Below, one piece after another: positions 27,168 to 36,055 of a DNA stretch of 64,000 nt (positions are counted from its first letter, which is position 1; every line of letters starts with the position of its first letter). The stretch covers positions 1,240,001 through 1,304,000 of the forward strand of contig NZ_CP104965.1 of assembly GCF_025452235.1 (NCBI RefSeq). Direction: 5' to 3'. Source of the stretch: Devosia neptuniae (GTDB lineage: Bacteria > Pseudomonadota > Alphaproteobacteria > Rhizobiales > Devosiaceae). The notes under the pieces are model-generated. The model did not search any database, had not been told where the DNA came from, and was given only the letters and a program-made list of their open reading frames with translations. A program made the translations under genes and the position numbers.

Positions 27168-28478
27168 TCACACCTTGACGGCGTGCAGCGCCATGCCGGC
27201 GTCACCAAAAATGCTGAGATAACGGGCAATCTCTTCCGGCGTGCCGGTGGCCTTGGCCGGATTGTCCGAAAGCTTCACTGCCGGGCGGCCATTGGCCTCG
27301 CTGACCTTGGCGACGATGGAGATCGGATCGAGCCCCGGATTGGGGCCATCAGGCGCGCAACCCTCGAAATCATTGGTGAGGTTGGTGCCCCAGCCAAAGG
27401 TCATCCGCACGCGGCCGTCGAAATGCAGATAGGCTTCCTCGATCATGTCGACATCGAGCCCGTCGGAAAAGATCAGCAGCTTGTCACGCGGATCGCGACC
27501 GCGGCTCTGCCACCAGGCAATGATCTTTTCCCCGCCCTCGATGGCCGGGGCGCTGTCGGGCCGGAACCCGGTCCAGTCGGCCACCCAATCGGGCGCATTC
27601 TTCAAAAAACTGTCGGTGCCGAAGGCATCGGGCAGCACGATCTTGAGATTGCCGCCATAATAGCTCTCCCAATCCTGCAGCACCTGATAGGGCGCTGCCT
27701 TGAGCGCCTCGTCGGTCTGGGCGAGGGCGGCCAGCACCATGGGCAGTTCATGGGCATTGGTGCCCAAAGCTTCCAGATCATTGTCCATGGCCAGTTTGAC
27801 ATTGGACGTGCCGGTAAAGGCCTCGCCAATGCCTTCCTTGAGCGCCTCGACGCACCAGCGCTGCCAGAGGAAGGAATGGCGCCGCCGCGTGCCGAAATCG
27901 GAAATCTTGAGATCCGGCAGCTTTTGCAGCCGCTCGACCTTTTCCCACATCTTGGCCTTGGCGCGGGCATAGAGCACGTCCAGCGCAAACGGCCCATAAT
28001 TCTTCAGCGCCGCGCGCGAACGCAGTTCGTTGATAATGGCGAGCGCGGGGATTTCCCACATAGAGGTCTCGACCCAGAGCCCGGGAAATTCCAGCACGAA
28101 TTGCCCATCGCGCTGTTCCAGCCGGTATTCGGGCAGGCGGAACTCTTCCAGCCATTTGAGGAAGGCCGGCTCGAAAATCTGCTTGGACCCGTAAAAACTG
28201 TTACCGGCCAGCCAGATCATTTCCTTTTTGGTGAAGCGCAACGTGCGGCAATGATCGAGCTGGGCGCGTAATTCCTCGATATCGATCTCCTGCGCCAGCT
28301 TCACCGATCTGGTGCGGTTGATCAGCGAGAAGCTGGCATTGACCCGTGGGTAAAGCCCCCAGATCATCTGCAACATCAAGAGCTTATAGAAATCGGTGTC
28401 GAGCAGGCTGCGCACGATGGGGTCGAGCTTCCAGGTGTGATTATACACCCGCCGGGCAATATCGGTATACGTCGCCAT
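27168..28478 (-). CDS. pncB: Nicotinate phosphoribosyltransferase
   Basis: This 436-aa enzyme of the Preiss-Handler NAD salvage pathway joins nicotinate and PRPP. Recognisable segments are [20 protein letters not shown] at the N-terminus, FLQR-like [29 protein letters not shown] and the C-terminal [11 protein letters not shown]. Length is normal for the bacterial enzyme. It stands as a single gene; no NrtR or other repressor gene is adjacent. Confidence 0.95.
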   Translation of the reverse strand: MATYTDIARRVYNHTWKLDPIVRSLLDTDFYKLLMLQMIWGLYPRVNASFSLINRTRSVKLAQEIDIEELRAQLDHCRTLRFTKKEMIWLAGNSFYGSKQIFEPAFLKWLEEFRLPEYRLEQRDGQFVLEFPGLWVETSMWEIPALAIINELRSRAALKNYGPFALDVLYARAKAKMWEKVERLQKLPDLKISDFGTRRRHSFLWQRWCVEALKEGIGEAFTGTSNVKLAMDNDLEALGTNAHELPMVLAALAQTDEALKAAPYQVLQDWESYYGGNLKIVLPDAFGTDSFLKNAPDWVADWTGFRPDSAPAIEGGEKIIAWWQSRGRDPRDKLLIFSDGLDVDMIEEAYLHFDGRVRMTFGWGTNLTNDFEGCAPDGPNPGLDPISIVAKVSEANGRPAVKLSDNPAKATGTPEEIARYLSIFGDAGMALHAVKV

Positions 28479-28574
28479 GGCTCGTGGCCCCCCAATGCGC
28501 GGCTGGCCTTGTAGCGCGCGCGGCCGGGGATGGAAAGGCGGCGATGGGCAAAGCCGTCCAGTTGCCCCCGGCGA

Positions 28575-29717
28575 TCAATCCCCGAACTGGAACCGCTCGA
28601 ACCGCCCCAATGCGTCGTCGATCGGGGCTTTGGCCTCCGCCCCGGCATCCTCGAGCCAAGTCCAGTTCTGGATCAGCAGCTTGCCCGCCGCCCGGTCTGC
28701 CTTGAGATCCACCGCCGCGACGATGCGGTCCCCGACCAGCACGGGCAGGGCGAAATAGCCCAGCTTGCGCTTGGCCGCTGGCACATAGGCCTCGAACAAA
28801 TGCTCATAGCCAAAGAACAGCTTGAGCCGCTTGCGCTGGATGATCAGCGGGTCGAAGGGCGACAGGACATGGGTGAGCTCCGGCGGCGCCACGCGTTCTT
28901 GGGCCAGGGTTTCGGGCGCGGCCCAATGCTCGGCCTTGTCGTGGCCTTCGATATGCACTGGCACCAGCAATTTGCGCCGCACCCGGCTCTCGACCAGTTC
29001 GCGTACCGCCTTTTTGCGCGGTGCATCCAGATGACAGACCGAATCGAGGCTCACCATGCCCTGGCTGCGCAGCGCGCGATCCAAGAGATAAGCAGTGATC
29101 TGCCGCTCGGTCGCGGGCTTGGGCGGCTTGTCCCAGCCGAAATGGCGTCCGATCAGGTCATAGGTCTTGACCATGCCCTGCCGCGTGCCGATCGTCACCA
29201 GCCCCTGGAAGAACATCATTTCCAGCACGCGCTTGCTGGGCTTGCGGCTGGCCCAGGGATGATCCTTGTCGACCAGCTCATCATCGCCGATATCGCGAAT
29301 CGAGAGCGGTCCCTCATCGCGCAGGCGCTTGGCCATTTTGCGGATTTCGAGCGGCGTCACCGAGCCGAACCAGCGGCTGGGCGTCTGCCGATATTGCTTC
29401 ATCGCCGGCAGGAAGAACCGCAGGTCCGCCACCGGCACATAGCTCAGCGCATGGGTCCAATATTCAAAAATCGATTTATCGACCGATTGCGCCTGCGCCA
29501 GATGGGCGCGGGCATAACCGGGCAGGCGCGACCACAGGATATGATGGTGGCAGCGCTCGATGACATTGATGGTGTCGATCTGCACATAGCCCAGATGCGC
29601 AATGGCTTTCAGCACCGCCGCCGGTCCCGCGCCAAACGGGGCCGCAGTGTCGAGGCGCTGCGCGCTCAACCAGATATGGCGGGCATGATCGGGCGACAGG
29701 GCACGGGATTTCGGCAA
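28575..29717 (-). CDS. AlkZ/YcaQ-like winged-helix DNA glycosylase
   Basis: This protein of about 380 aa belongs to the HTH_42 / YcaQ family, whose E. coli members unhook interstrand crosslinks or excise bulky lesions. The catalytic Q-X-D is QID (about residues 46-48) in LGYVQIDTINVIERCHHHIL, followed by the family's LWSRLPGY. Further conserved pieces are LLSPFDPLIIQRKRLKLFF-like and FFGYEHLFEAY. The start is uncertain: no ATG fits, and TTG at 29717 or 29732 are candidates without clear ribosome sites. It is divergent from dmeR. Confidence 0.85.
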   Translation of the reverse strand: MPKSRALSPDHARHIWLSAQRLDTAAPFGAGPAAVLKAIAHLGYVQIDTINVIERCHHHILWSRLPGYARAHLAQAQSVDKSIFEYWTHALSYVPVADLRFFLPAMKQYRQTPSRWFGSVTPLEIRKMAKRLRDEGPLSIRDIGDDELVDKDHPWASRKPSKRVLEMMFFQGLVTIGTRQGMVKTYDLIGRHFGWDKPPKPATERQITAYLLDRALRSQGMVSLDSVCHLDAPRKKAVRELVESRVRRKLLVPVHIEGHDKAEHWAAPETLAQERVAPPELTHVLSPFDPLIIQRKRLKLFFGYEHLFEAYVPAAKRKLGYFALPVLVGDRIVAAVDLKADRAAGKLLIQNWTWLEDAGAEAKAPIDDALGRFERFQFGD

Positions 29718-29803
29718 GTGGCGACTCGGCAAAGGGGTTTTGTCGGAAACAAACCTAGAACGGCGCAAAGGTCTCCGCCACCCGCTTTCGCCTACCTTGC
29801 CAA

Positions 29804-29822
29804 TATCCCCTCCAGGGGGATA
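29804..29822 (+). promoter_or_regulatory. Probable DmeR operator upstream of dmeRF
   Basis: TATCCCC (29804-29810) and GGGGATA (29816-29822) form an inverted repeat around TCCAG. G/C-tract arms flanked by AT are typical of CsoR/RcnR-family operators. It ends 10 bases before the dmeR ATG, in the ribosome-site region, where bound repressor would block transcription. Confidence 0.65.
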
Positions 29823-29832
29823 GGATAAGCTC

Positions 29833-30099
29833 ATGAGCCATATCGATGATCCACAAATCCACGCCCGTCTCCGCCGCGCCGAGGGGCATTTGAGCAAGGT
29901 GGTCAAAATGGTCGCCGAAGGCCAGGACGGCCTGGCCATTGCCCAGCAGATGTCAGCGGTGATCAGTGCGCTCGAAAAGGCCAAGCAATTGATCATCATC
30001 GACCATATCGACCATCACCTGGCCGATAGCGACGCGCCCCTGCCGCCCGAAATCAAATCGCGGCTCGCCGTGTTCCGCGAAATCACCAAATATCTCTGA
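29833..30099 (+). CDS. dmeR: CsoR/RcnR-family metal-responsive repressor, DmeR-like
   Basis: This 88-aa all-helical repressor belongs to the DUF156 (CsoR/RcnR/FrmR) family. Hand alignment to E. coli RcnR places the metal-ligand Cys35 at Gly33 here, and the whole protein contains no Cys. His3 is kept and IIIDHIDHHL supplies His58, 61 and 62. It therefore probably senses Ni/Co or similar through His/N-terminal ligands, if at all. It precedes dmeF by 10 bases, the arrangement known from Rhizobium leguminosarum dmeRF. The DmeR name rests largely on that context. Confidence 0.8.
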   Translation: MSHIDDPQIHARLRRAEGHLSKVVKMVAEGQDGLAIAQQMSAVISALEKAKQLIIIDHIDHHLADSDAPLPPEIKSRLAVFREITKYL

Positions 30100-30109
30100 G
30101 TATCGTCCG

Positions 30110-31057
30110 ATGAGCCTTGCTGACCAAACCCACGACCACGTCTTTCTCGGCGCGGATCACGATCGCAATGCGCGGCGCACTTTTTGGGTCATCCTGCTGA
30201 CTGCCGCCATGATGGTCGCCGAAATCGCCGCCGGCGCGGCCTTTGGTTCACTGGCCCTATTGGCCGACGGGTTTCACATGGCCACGCATGCCGGAGCGCT
30301 CGCCATTGCCGCCGGCGCCTATCTTTATGCCCGCCGCCACGCTCATGATCCCCGCTATAGCTTCGGCACCGGCAAGGTCGGGGAATTGGCCGGCTTTGCC
30401 AGCGCGGTGATTTTGGGCGGGGTGGCGCTGCTCATTGCCTATGAATGCGTGCTGCGCCTGTTGCAGCCTGCCCCGATCCGGTTCGATGAAGCCATCGCGG
30501 TCGCCGTGCTGGGGCTCGTGGTCAATATCGTCAGCGTTTTCCTGCTGCATGATTCGAGCGGCCATCAGCACCACGACCACCACGCGCATGATGAGCACGA
30601 CCATGATCACGAGGCTGATCACCATCATCATGATCACGGACGTGATTCCAATCTGCGCGCGGCCTATCTGCATGTGCTGGCCGATGCATTGACCTCTGTT
30701 CTGGCTATTGTCGGCTTGGTGGCCGGCCGCAGTTTCGGCTGGCTCTGGATGGACCCGCTGGTGGGTCTGGTCGGCGCTGCCGTCATTGCGCGCTGGTCGT
30801 GGATGTTGATCCGTCAGTCCTCGGCAACGCTGCTCGACACGGTGCCCGACCAGGCCATGGCAAAAAAAGTACGCACCAATATCGAATCGGCCGGCGACAC
30901 GGTGACCGACCTCCACTTCTGGCGCCTGGGTCCCGGCCATGCCGGACTGATCGTTTCGGTGCTGACCCCAACCGCGCATGACGCCGACTGGTACAAGCAG
31001 CGCCTCGCCGGCCTTGCCGGGCTATCCCATGTCACGGTGGAAGTGATGCGGCGTTAG
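30110..31057 (+). CDS. dmeF: Cation diffusion facilitator, DmeF-like Ni/Co exporter
   Basis: This 315-aa inner-membrane metal/proton antiporter has six predicted helices. Metal-site residues lie in LLADGFHMATHAGALA (helix 2) and HVLADALTSVLAIVG (helix 5). A very His-rich cytoplasmic loop (about residues 145-180, many HHDH/HDHD repeats) lies between helices 4 and 5. The start MSLADQTHDHVFLGADHDRN is typical of DmeF. A small cytoplasmic C-terminal domain follows. It is co-transcribed with dmeR. Substrate (Co/Ni rather than Zn) is inferred from the family. Confidence 0.9.
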   Translation: MSLADQTHDHVFLGADHDRNARRTFWVILLTAAMMVAEIAAGAAFGSLALLADGFHMATHAGALAIAAGAYLYARRHAHDPRYSFGTGKVGELAGFASAVILGGVALLIAYECVLRLLQPAPIRFDEAIAVAVLGLVVNIVSVFLLHDSSGHQHHDHHAHDEHDHDHEADHHHHDHGRDSNLRAAYLHVLADALTSVLAIVGLVAGRSFGWLWMDPLVGLVGAAVIARWSWMLIRQSSATLLDTVPDQAMAKKVRTNIESAGDTVTDLHFWRLGPGHAGLIVSVLTPTAHDADWYKQRLAGLAGLSHVTVEVMRR

Positions 31058-31145
31058 AGCCGCTGAGCCGGGCCCCGAATATTCTCTCAGTGCTGGGCTG
31101 ATCCTCAAGGGACCTGCCAGTGCGATGCGGAACAATTTCAGGAAA

Positions 31146-31221
<76 letters not shown>

Positions 31222-31266
31222 ATTTTGGTGGGTTCCAGAAGGGCTAACCCGTCCGGAGCGAGGCGG

Positions 31267-31295
31267 AACCTATTGGATGATCCGCCCCCATGCAA
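31267..31295 (-). promoter_or_regulatory. Predicted tRNA-Ala promoter
   Basis: On the minus strand, -35 TTGCAT (31295-31290), 17 bases, and -10 TAGGTT (31272-31267) place the start about 40 bases before the mature tRNA. Confidence 0.45.
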
Positions 31296-31319
31296 GTGCC
31301 TATTTGACACTTTTTTGTC

Positions 31320-31346
31320 CCGCCGGATTTTTTATGAATCCGGCGG
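31320..31346. terminator. 10-bp stem-loop between the FYDLN gene and tRNA-Ala
   Basis: CCGCCGGATT (31320-31329) pairs with AATCCGGCGG (31337-31346). It lies 16 bases after the stop at 31362. No T-run follows on the minus strand, so termination strength is uncertain. Confidence 0.5.
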
Positions 31347-31361
31347 AAAAGTGGTTTGAAA

Positions 31362-31766
31362 TCAGCGGTCTTCGTCGCCGCCGACATCGAAGCCGAGCTC
31401 GTCGTCTTCGTCCTCGTCTTCCTCGAGGAAGACGTCGGCATCGTCATCGCCGAGTTCTTCGTCGACTTCGACATCGTCGGTATCGGGAATGGCCTCGTCG
31501 CCGGATTCTTCGGCATCGGCATCTTCCAGGGAGACGATTTCGGGCGCTGCGACGTCCTCGACTTCCTCTTCTTCCTCGACCTCATCCTCGTCATCCACCT
31601 TGCGGGCGGTGGCGGGGGAGGGCTTGCCGACCAGCAGCTGCTCGAAATACGAGCGCGGATAGCTCTTGCCGGTATAGGGCGAGACGATTGGGTCCATGTT
31701 GAGGTCGTAGAACTTCTTCCCGGTATCGGGATCGGTCCGCTTGGTGCCGCGTTCGGAACTGGCCAT
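31362..31766 (-). CDS. FYDLN-acid family protein (TIGR02300)
   Basis: This 134-aa protein starts with GTKRTDPDTGKKFYDLNMDP, the signature of the family, followed by an extremely acidic Asp/Glu-rich tail (about residues 58-134). The N-terminal part in relatives resembles a degenerate zinc ribbon; the Cys residues are missing here. Function is unknown. The family is restricted to alphaproteobacteria and nearly always lies divergent from aroA next to tRNA-Ala. GAGGAAC lies ahead of ATG 31766. Confidence 0.9.
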   Translation of the reverse strand: MASSERGTKRTDPDTGKKFYDLNMDPIVSPYTGKSYPRSYFEQLLVGKPSPATARKVDDEDEVEEEEEVEDVAAPEIVSLEDADAEESGDEAIPDTDDVEVDEELGDDDADVFLEEDEDEDDELGFDVGGDEDR

Positions 31767-31945
31767 CGATGTTCCTCGTGGGGATTGGGTTTGCGGGGGG
31801 CAGGTGCCGCCGCTTCGGTCAGTCCGGTTATGGGCAAACCAGGCCCCTGTCAAACCGAAAATGCGGGCGCGACGGCGGCCGGCCATCTCGGCGGTGGCTT
31901 CGGGCGGCTGGGCCATGCTAAACCCGCCCCGCCGCAAACCAGCCC

Positions 31946-33295
31946 ATGGCCGCCATGCCCGACGCCGATCCGCACGCCAAACCGCTCTCCGCCCAGCGCG
32001 CTGCCCCGCTTTCCGGGCGCTTTTCCACCCCCGGCGACAAGGCGATTTCCCATCGCGCGCTGATCCTGGGGGCGCTGGCCGTCGGCCGCACGCGCATCGA
32101 AGGCCTGCTGGCGGCCGAGGACGTGCTGTCCACAGCAAACGCTCTGCGCGCGCTGGGTGCGGTCGTGGATCTGCATGAGGGCGGCTGCGATGTGCATGGT
32201 CTGGGGATCAATGGCTTGCTCGCGCCGGCCACGCCGCTCGATTTCGGCAATGCCGGCACGGGCGTGCGCCTGATGCTGGGTGTGCTGGCGCCCTATCGCT
32301 TCATCAGCCATTTAACCGGCGGGCCGACCTTGACCCGGCGACCGATGCAGCCTTTGCTCGATGCGCTGGCTGTTACAGGCATGAGCGTATTGGAGAGCGA
32401 TGACGGGCATCTGCCCATCGCCATTCAGGGACCGCTGGCCCCCGCCCCGATCCGCTACACCATGAAGGCGCCGTCCGAGCAGATCAAATCGGCGCTGCTG
32501 CTGGCGGGTCTTGCCAGCCCTGGCACCACGACCATCATCGAGCCGGTGCCGACTGGCGATCATACCGAGAAGCTGCTGGCCGATTTCGGTGCGCAGATTT
32601 CGACGGTTCTTGACGAAGCCGGCGCCGCGACCATCACGCTGGTGGGGCTGCCCGAACTCAAGCCGCGCCGCGTCATCGTGCCGGGCGACCCATCTTCGGC
32701 CGCCTATGCCATTGTCGCGGCACTGATCGTACCCGGCTCCGATCTCGTGATCGAAAATGTGCTGATCAATCCCAACCGCACCGGGCTGATCGATACCTTG
32801 CTCGAAATGGGCGGCGATATCGCCTTCATCAACCAGCGCGAGGCCGGGGGCGAGCATGTCGCCGATCTGCGCGTCCGCTCCTCGCGACTGCGGGGTGTGC
32901 ATGTAACGGCCGACCATGCCGGTGCCATGCTCGACGATATTCCGGCCTTGGCGATCGCTGCGGCCTATGCCGATGGCTCAACGATGATCGAAGGCATTGC
33001 CGCCCTGCGCGAGCAGGAATGCGATCGTCTGGCGGTAACGGCAGCTGGGCTCGCCGCCAATGGCGTTGAATGCCTTGAAGGCCGCGATCAATTGCTGGTC
33101 AAGGGCGTCGGCGCCGTGCCGGGTGGCGGGCAGGTCGACACCCACCACGATCACCGCATCGCCATGAGCTTTCTGGTGTTGGGGCTGGCCAGCAAGGCGC
33201 CTGTCACCATTGATGATGCGCGGCCCATCGCCGCCAGCTTCCCCGGCTTCGTCACCGCATTGAGCGCGGTCGGCGCCAGCTTTTCGGCGGGGTAG
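31946..33295 (+). CDS. aroA: 3-phosphoshikimate 1-carboxyvinyltransferase (EPSP synthase, class II)
   Basis: This 449-aa enzyme is step six of the shikimate pathway. Key segments are PGDKAISHRALILG, the PEP loop LDFGNAGTGVRLM (101-106 region), LTRRPMQPLL, PGDPSSAAYAIVAALIVPGS and HHDHRIAMSFLVLGL. The overall wording is close to class II enzymes such as CP4, but CP4's Ala100 is Gly104 here, so the glyphosate-tolerance residue is missing. ATG 31946 is used; ATG 31955 is also possible. It is followed by cmk and rpsA. Confidence 0.95.
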   Translation: MAAMPDADPHAKPLSAQRAAPLSGRFSTPGDKAISHRALILGALAVGRTRIEGLLAAEDVLSTANALRALGAVVDLHEGGCDVHGLGINGLLAPATPLDFGNAGTGVRLMLGVLAPYRFISHLTGGPTLTRRPMQPLLDALAVTGMSVLESDDGHLPIAIQGPLAPAPIRYTMKAPSEQIKSALLLAGLASPGTTTIIEPVPTGDHTEKLLADFGAQISTVLDEAGAATITLVGLPELKPRRVIVPGDPSSAAYAIVAALIVPGSDLVIENVLINPNRTGLIDTLLEMGGDIAFINQREAGGEHVADLRVRSSRLRGVHVTADHAGAMLDDIPALAIAAAYADGSTMIEGIAALREQECDRLAVTAAGLAANGVECLEGRDQLLVKGVGAVPGGGQVDTHHDHRIAMSFLVLGLASKAPVTIDDARPIAASFPGFVTALSAVGASFSAG

Positions 33296-33402
33296 GGCGC
33301 TGGCCGGCCGCGGCAGGAGGATTTCTACCGATTGCCGGTTCTTTTCGGCCGGTGATTATGCCAAAGCCAATAGGCACAAACGCGCATGCAAGGGGAGCTG
33401 CC

Positions 33403-34044
33403 ATGATCATTGCCGTTGACGGACCCGCCGCCTCCGGCAAGGGCACGCTGGCCTCGGGCCTTGCCCGCCATTATGGCCTGCCGCATCTCGATACCGGTCT
33501 GCTCTATCGCGCTGTCGGCCGCGCCGTGTCCGATTGGGAAGACCAGCCCGGCTTCGAAGATGCCGCCATTGCCGCTGCGCGGGCGCTCGACGCCAGTCAT
33601 CTGGCCGATGTCACTGAGTTGACCTCGGCCCGTTCGGGCGTACTCGCCAGCAAGGTCGCCGTGATCGGGCCGGTGCGGGCGGCTCTATTCGATTATCAGC
33701 GCAATTTTGCGACCCAGCCCGGCGGCGCCGTGCTCGATGGGCGCGATATCGGCACCAATATCTGCCCCGATGCCGATGTGAAACTGTTCATCCAGGCCGA
33801 TTCCAAGGCCCGCATGGAGCGCCGCGCCCGCCAGCTGGAATCGCGCGGCTTGGAGGTTGATCGCTACGCCCTCTATCACCAGATAGAAGAGCGGGACGCC
33901 CGCGACATGGCCAATCCCAATGGCGGATTCTATAAAGCTGACGACGCGCACTTGCTCGATACGACGCTTCTCGATATAGAGGCCGCACTCCGCGCAGCCA
34001 TCGCGATTGTCGAAACGACCATGGCGCACAAGGCAAAGCTCTAG
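33403..34044 (+). CDS. cmk: Cytidylate kinase
   Basis: This 213-aa kinase phosphorylates CMP/dCMP. The P-loop GPAASGKGT spans 7-15; GLLYRAVG and the GRDIGTNICPDADVKLF substrate region follow, then RRARQLESRG in the lid. ATG 33403 is chosen because AGGGGAG lies 5-12 bases upstream; the longer frame to 33352 is not cmk-like. The aroA-cmk-rpsA order is conserved. Confidence 0.95.
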   Translation: MIIAVDGPAASGKGTLASGLARHYGLPHLDTGLLYRAVGRAVSDWEDQPGFEDAAIAAARALDASHLADVTELTSARSGVLASKVAVIGPVRAALFDYQRNFATQPGGAVLDGRDIGTNICPDADVKLFIQADSKARMERRARQLESRGLEVDRYALYHQIEERDARDMANPNGGFYKADDAHLLDTTLLDIEAALRAAIAIVETTMAHKAKL

Positions 34045-34045
34045 A

Positions 34046-34088
34046 GGTCACTCAGCAAAAGTTGCAGACTTTTGCGGTTCGAGTGACC
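34046..34088 (+). promoter_or_regulatory. Two-part hairpin between cmk and rpsA
   Basis: GGTCACTC (34046-34053) pairs with GAGTGACC (34081-34088), and inside it GCAAAAG (34055-34061) pairs with CTTTTGC (34069-34075). It begins two bases after the cmk stop and lies in the 218-base spacer before rpsA. There is no T-run directly after it. It could be a factor-aided terminator or a control element for rpsA; nothing else was recognised in this spacer. Confidence 0.5.
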
Positions 34089-34262
34089 GTCTTCTAGTCA
34101 GCTTTAATTTCCTCCTTGCGTGTTTCGGTCCCGCCAATCAGCCAAGCTTTGGTCCGGAAACATACCCAATAGACATCGATCAGGCGCTCGCGCGCCGGCA
34201 TTTTGCATTTGCGGAATGGCGGGTTTCCGGTCTCAACCTCAAGCCCCCGGTGCACTGGAGAT

Positions 34263-35984
34263 ATGAATTTGGCACAGCAAACTGTGACGAAAGAAGATTT
34301 TGAATCCCTGCTGATGGACTCGTTCATCGACAACGAACCCCTTGAGGGCGCCGTTGTTAAGGGCACCGTGGTCGCGATCGAAAAGGATCTGGCGATCATC
34401 GACGTTGGTCTGAAGACCGAAGGGCGCATCGCGCTCAAGGAATTCGGCCAGGCCGGCCGTGACGGCACCATCCAGGTTGGCTCGATCGTCGAGGTCTATG
34501 TTGACCGCGTCGAAAACGCTGCCGGTGAAGCCGTGCTGTCGCGCGAGAAGGCCCGCCGCGAAGAGAGCTGGGTCAAGCTCGAAGAAATGTACAACAACAA
34601 TGAGCGCGTTGAAGGCACCATCTTCAACCAGGTCAAGGGTGGTTTCACCGTCGACCTCGAAGGCGCCATTGCCTTCCTGCCCCGTTCGCAGGTCGATATC
34701 CGCCCAATCCGCGATATCGCGCCGCTCATGAACGTGCCGCAGCCGTTCCAGATTCTGAAGATGGACAAGCGCCGCGGCAATATCGTCGTGTCGCGTCGTG
34801 CCATTCTCGAAGAATCGCGCGCCGAACAGCGTTCGGAAATCGTCCAGCAGCTCGAAGAGGGCCAGGTTGTCGACGGCGTGGTCAAGAACATCACCGATTA
34901 CGGTGCGTTCGTTGATCTCGGCGGTATTGACGGCCTGCTGCACGTCACCGACATCGCATGGCGCCGGGTGAACCACCCGTCCGAAGTGCTGACGATCGGC
35001 GAGACCATCAAGGTCCAGATCGTTCGCATCAACCACGAGAGCCACCGTATCTCGCTCGGCATGAAGCAGCTTCAGGCCGATCCGTGGGATGGCATCGAAG
35101 CCAAGTATCCGATCGAGGCCAAGTTCACCGGCCGCGTGACCAACATCACCGATTATGGTGCGTTCGTCGAACTGGAGCCGGGCATTGAAGGCCTGATCCA
35201 CGTTTCGGAAATGAGCTGGACCAAGAAGAACGTTCACCCCGGCAAGATCGTCTCGACCTCCCAGGAAGTCGAAGTCGTCGTGCTCGAGGTCGATCCCGAC
35301 AAGCGCCGTATTTCGCTCGGTCTCAAGCAGACCCTGCAGAATCCGTGGGAATCCTTCGCCGAGAAGTTCCCCGTCGGCTCCGTCATCGAAGGCGAAGTCA
35401 AGAACAAGACCGAATTCGGCCTGTTCATCGGCCTCGACGGCGATGTGGACGGCATGGTTCACCTGTCCGATCTGGATTGGCAGAAGTCGGGCGAAGTGGC
35501 CCTGGAAGACTACAACCGCGGTGACATGGTTTCGGCCAAGGTCCTCGATGTTGACGTCGAAAAGGAACGCATCAGCCTGGGCATCAAGCAGCTCTCCGCT
35601 GGCGAAGCTTCGGCTGCCTCGGGCGACACTGCTGGCGAAGCCGGCGGCATCCGCAAGGGCGCTGTCGTCACCGGCACCGTGATCGAAGTCAACGATGGGG
35701 GCATTGAAGTCCGTATCGCCGACAGCGAGCTGACAGCCTTCATCCGTCGTGCTGACCTCAGCCGCGATCGCAACGACCAGCGTCCCGAGCGTTTCAGCAA
35801 GGGCGAAAAGGTCGACGCACGCGTCACCCAGTACGATCGCAAGACGTCCCGCATCCAGCTGTCCATCAAGGCGCTCGAAATCGCCGAGGAAAAGGAAGCT
35901 GTCGCCAATTACGGTTCGTCCGATTCGGGCGCTTCGCTCGGCGACATCCTGGGCGCTGCGCTCAAGGGCCGCGACGAGAAGTAA
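34263..35984 (+). CDS. rpsA: 30S ribosomal protein S1
   Basis: This 573-aa mRNA-binding ribosomal protein shows six S1 repeats, each beginning with a V-X-G-X-V line: EGAVVKGTVVAIEKDLAI, ERVEGTIFNQVKGGFTVDL, VVDGVVKNITDYGAFVDLGG, EAKFTGRVTNITDYGAFVEL, VIEGEVKNKTEFGLFIGLDG and GAVVTGTVIEVNDGGIEVRI. ATG 34263 is preferred because GGAG ends two bases upstream, though spacing is tight; the upstream ATG 34203 gives unrelated residues. A strong terminator follows. Confidence 0.96.
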   Translation: MNLAQQTVTKEDFESLLMDSFIDNEPLEGAVVKGTVVAIEKDLAIIDVGLKTEGRIALKEFGQAGRDGTIQVGSIVEVYVDRVENAAGEAVLSREKARREESWVKLEEMYNNNERVEGTIFNQVKGGFTVDLEGAIAFLPRSQVDIRPIRDIAPLMNVPQPFQILKMDKRRGNIVVSRRAILEESRAEQRSEIVQQLEEGQVVDGVVKNITDYGAFVDLGGIDGLLHVTDIAWRRVNHPSEVLTIGETIKVQIVRINHESHRISLGMKQLQADPWDGIEAKYPIEAKFTGRVTNITDYGAFVELEPGIEGLIHVSEMSWTKKNVHPGKIVSTSQEVEVVVLEVDPDKRRISLGLKQTLQNPWESFAEKFPVGSVIEGEVKNKTEFGLFIGLDGDVDGMVHLSDLDWQKSGEVALEDYNRGDMVSAKVLDVDVEKERISLGIKQLSAGEASAASGDTAGEAGGIRKGAVVTGTVIEVNDGGIEVRIADSELTAFIRRADLSRDRNDQRPERFSKGEKVDARVTQYDRKTSRIQLSIKALEIAEEKEAVANYGSSDSGASLGDILGAALKGRDEK

Positions 35985-36011
35985 TTCGTCCTAGCTTTGC
36001 AAATCTGCAGG

Positions 36012-36043
36012 GGCCCGCACTTCACAGTGCGGGCCTTTTGCCT
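36012..36043 (+). terminator. Intrinsic terminator of rpsA
   Basis: The 10-bp perfect stem GGCCCGCACT (36012-36021) / AGTGCGGGCC (36026-36035), loop TCAC, is followed by TTTTGCCTTT. It lies 27 bases after the rpsA stop and just before the GNAT gene. Confidence 0.9.
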
Positions 36044-36055
36044 TTAAGAAGCCCC

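Noticed and set aside
31946..33295. Naturally glyphosate-tolerant EPSP synthase
   Set aside because: The protein is class II-like, but the decisive Ala of CP4 is Gly here, so tolerance is not supported by sequence.
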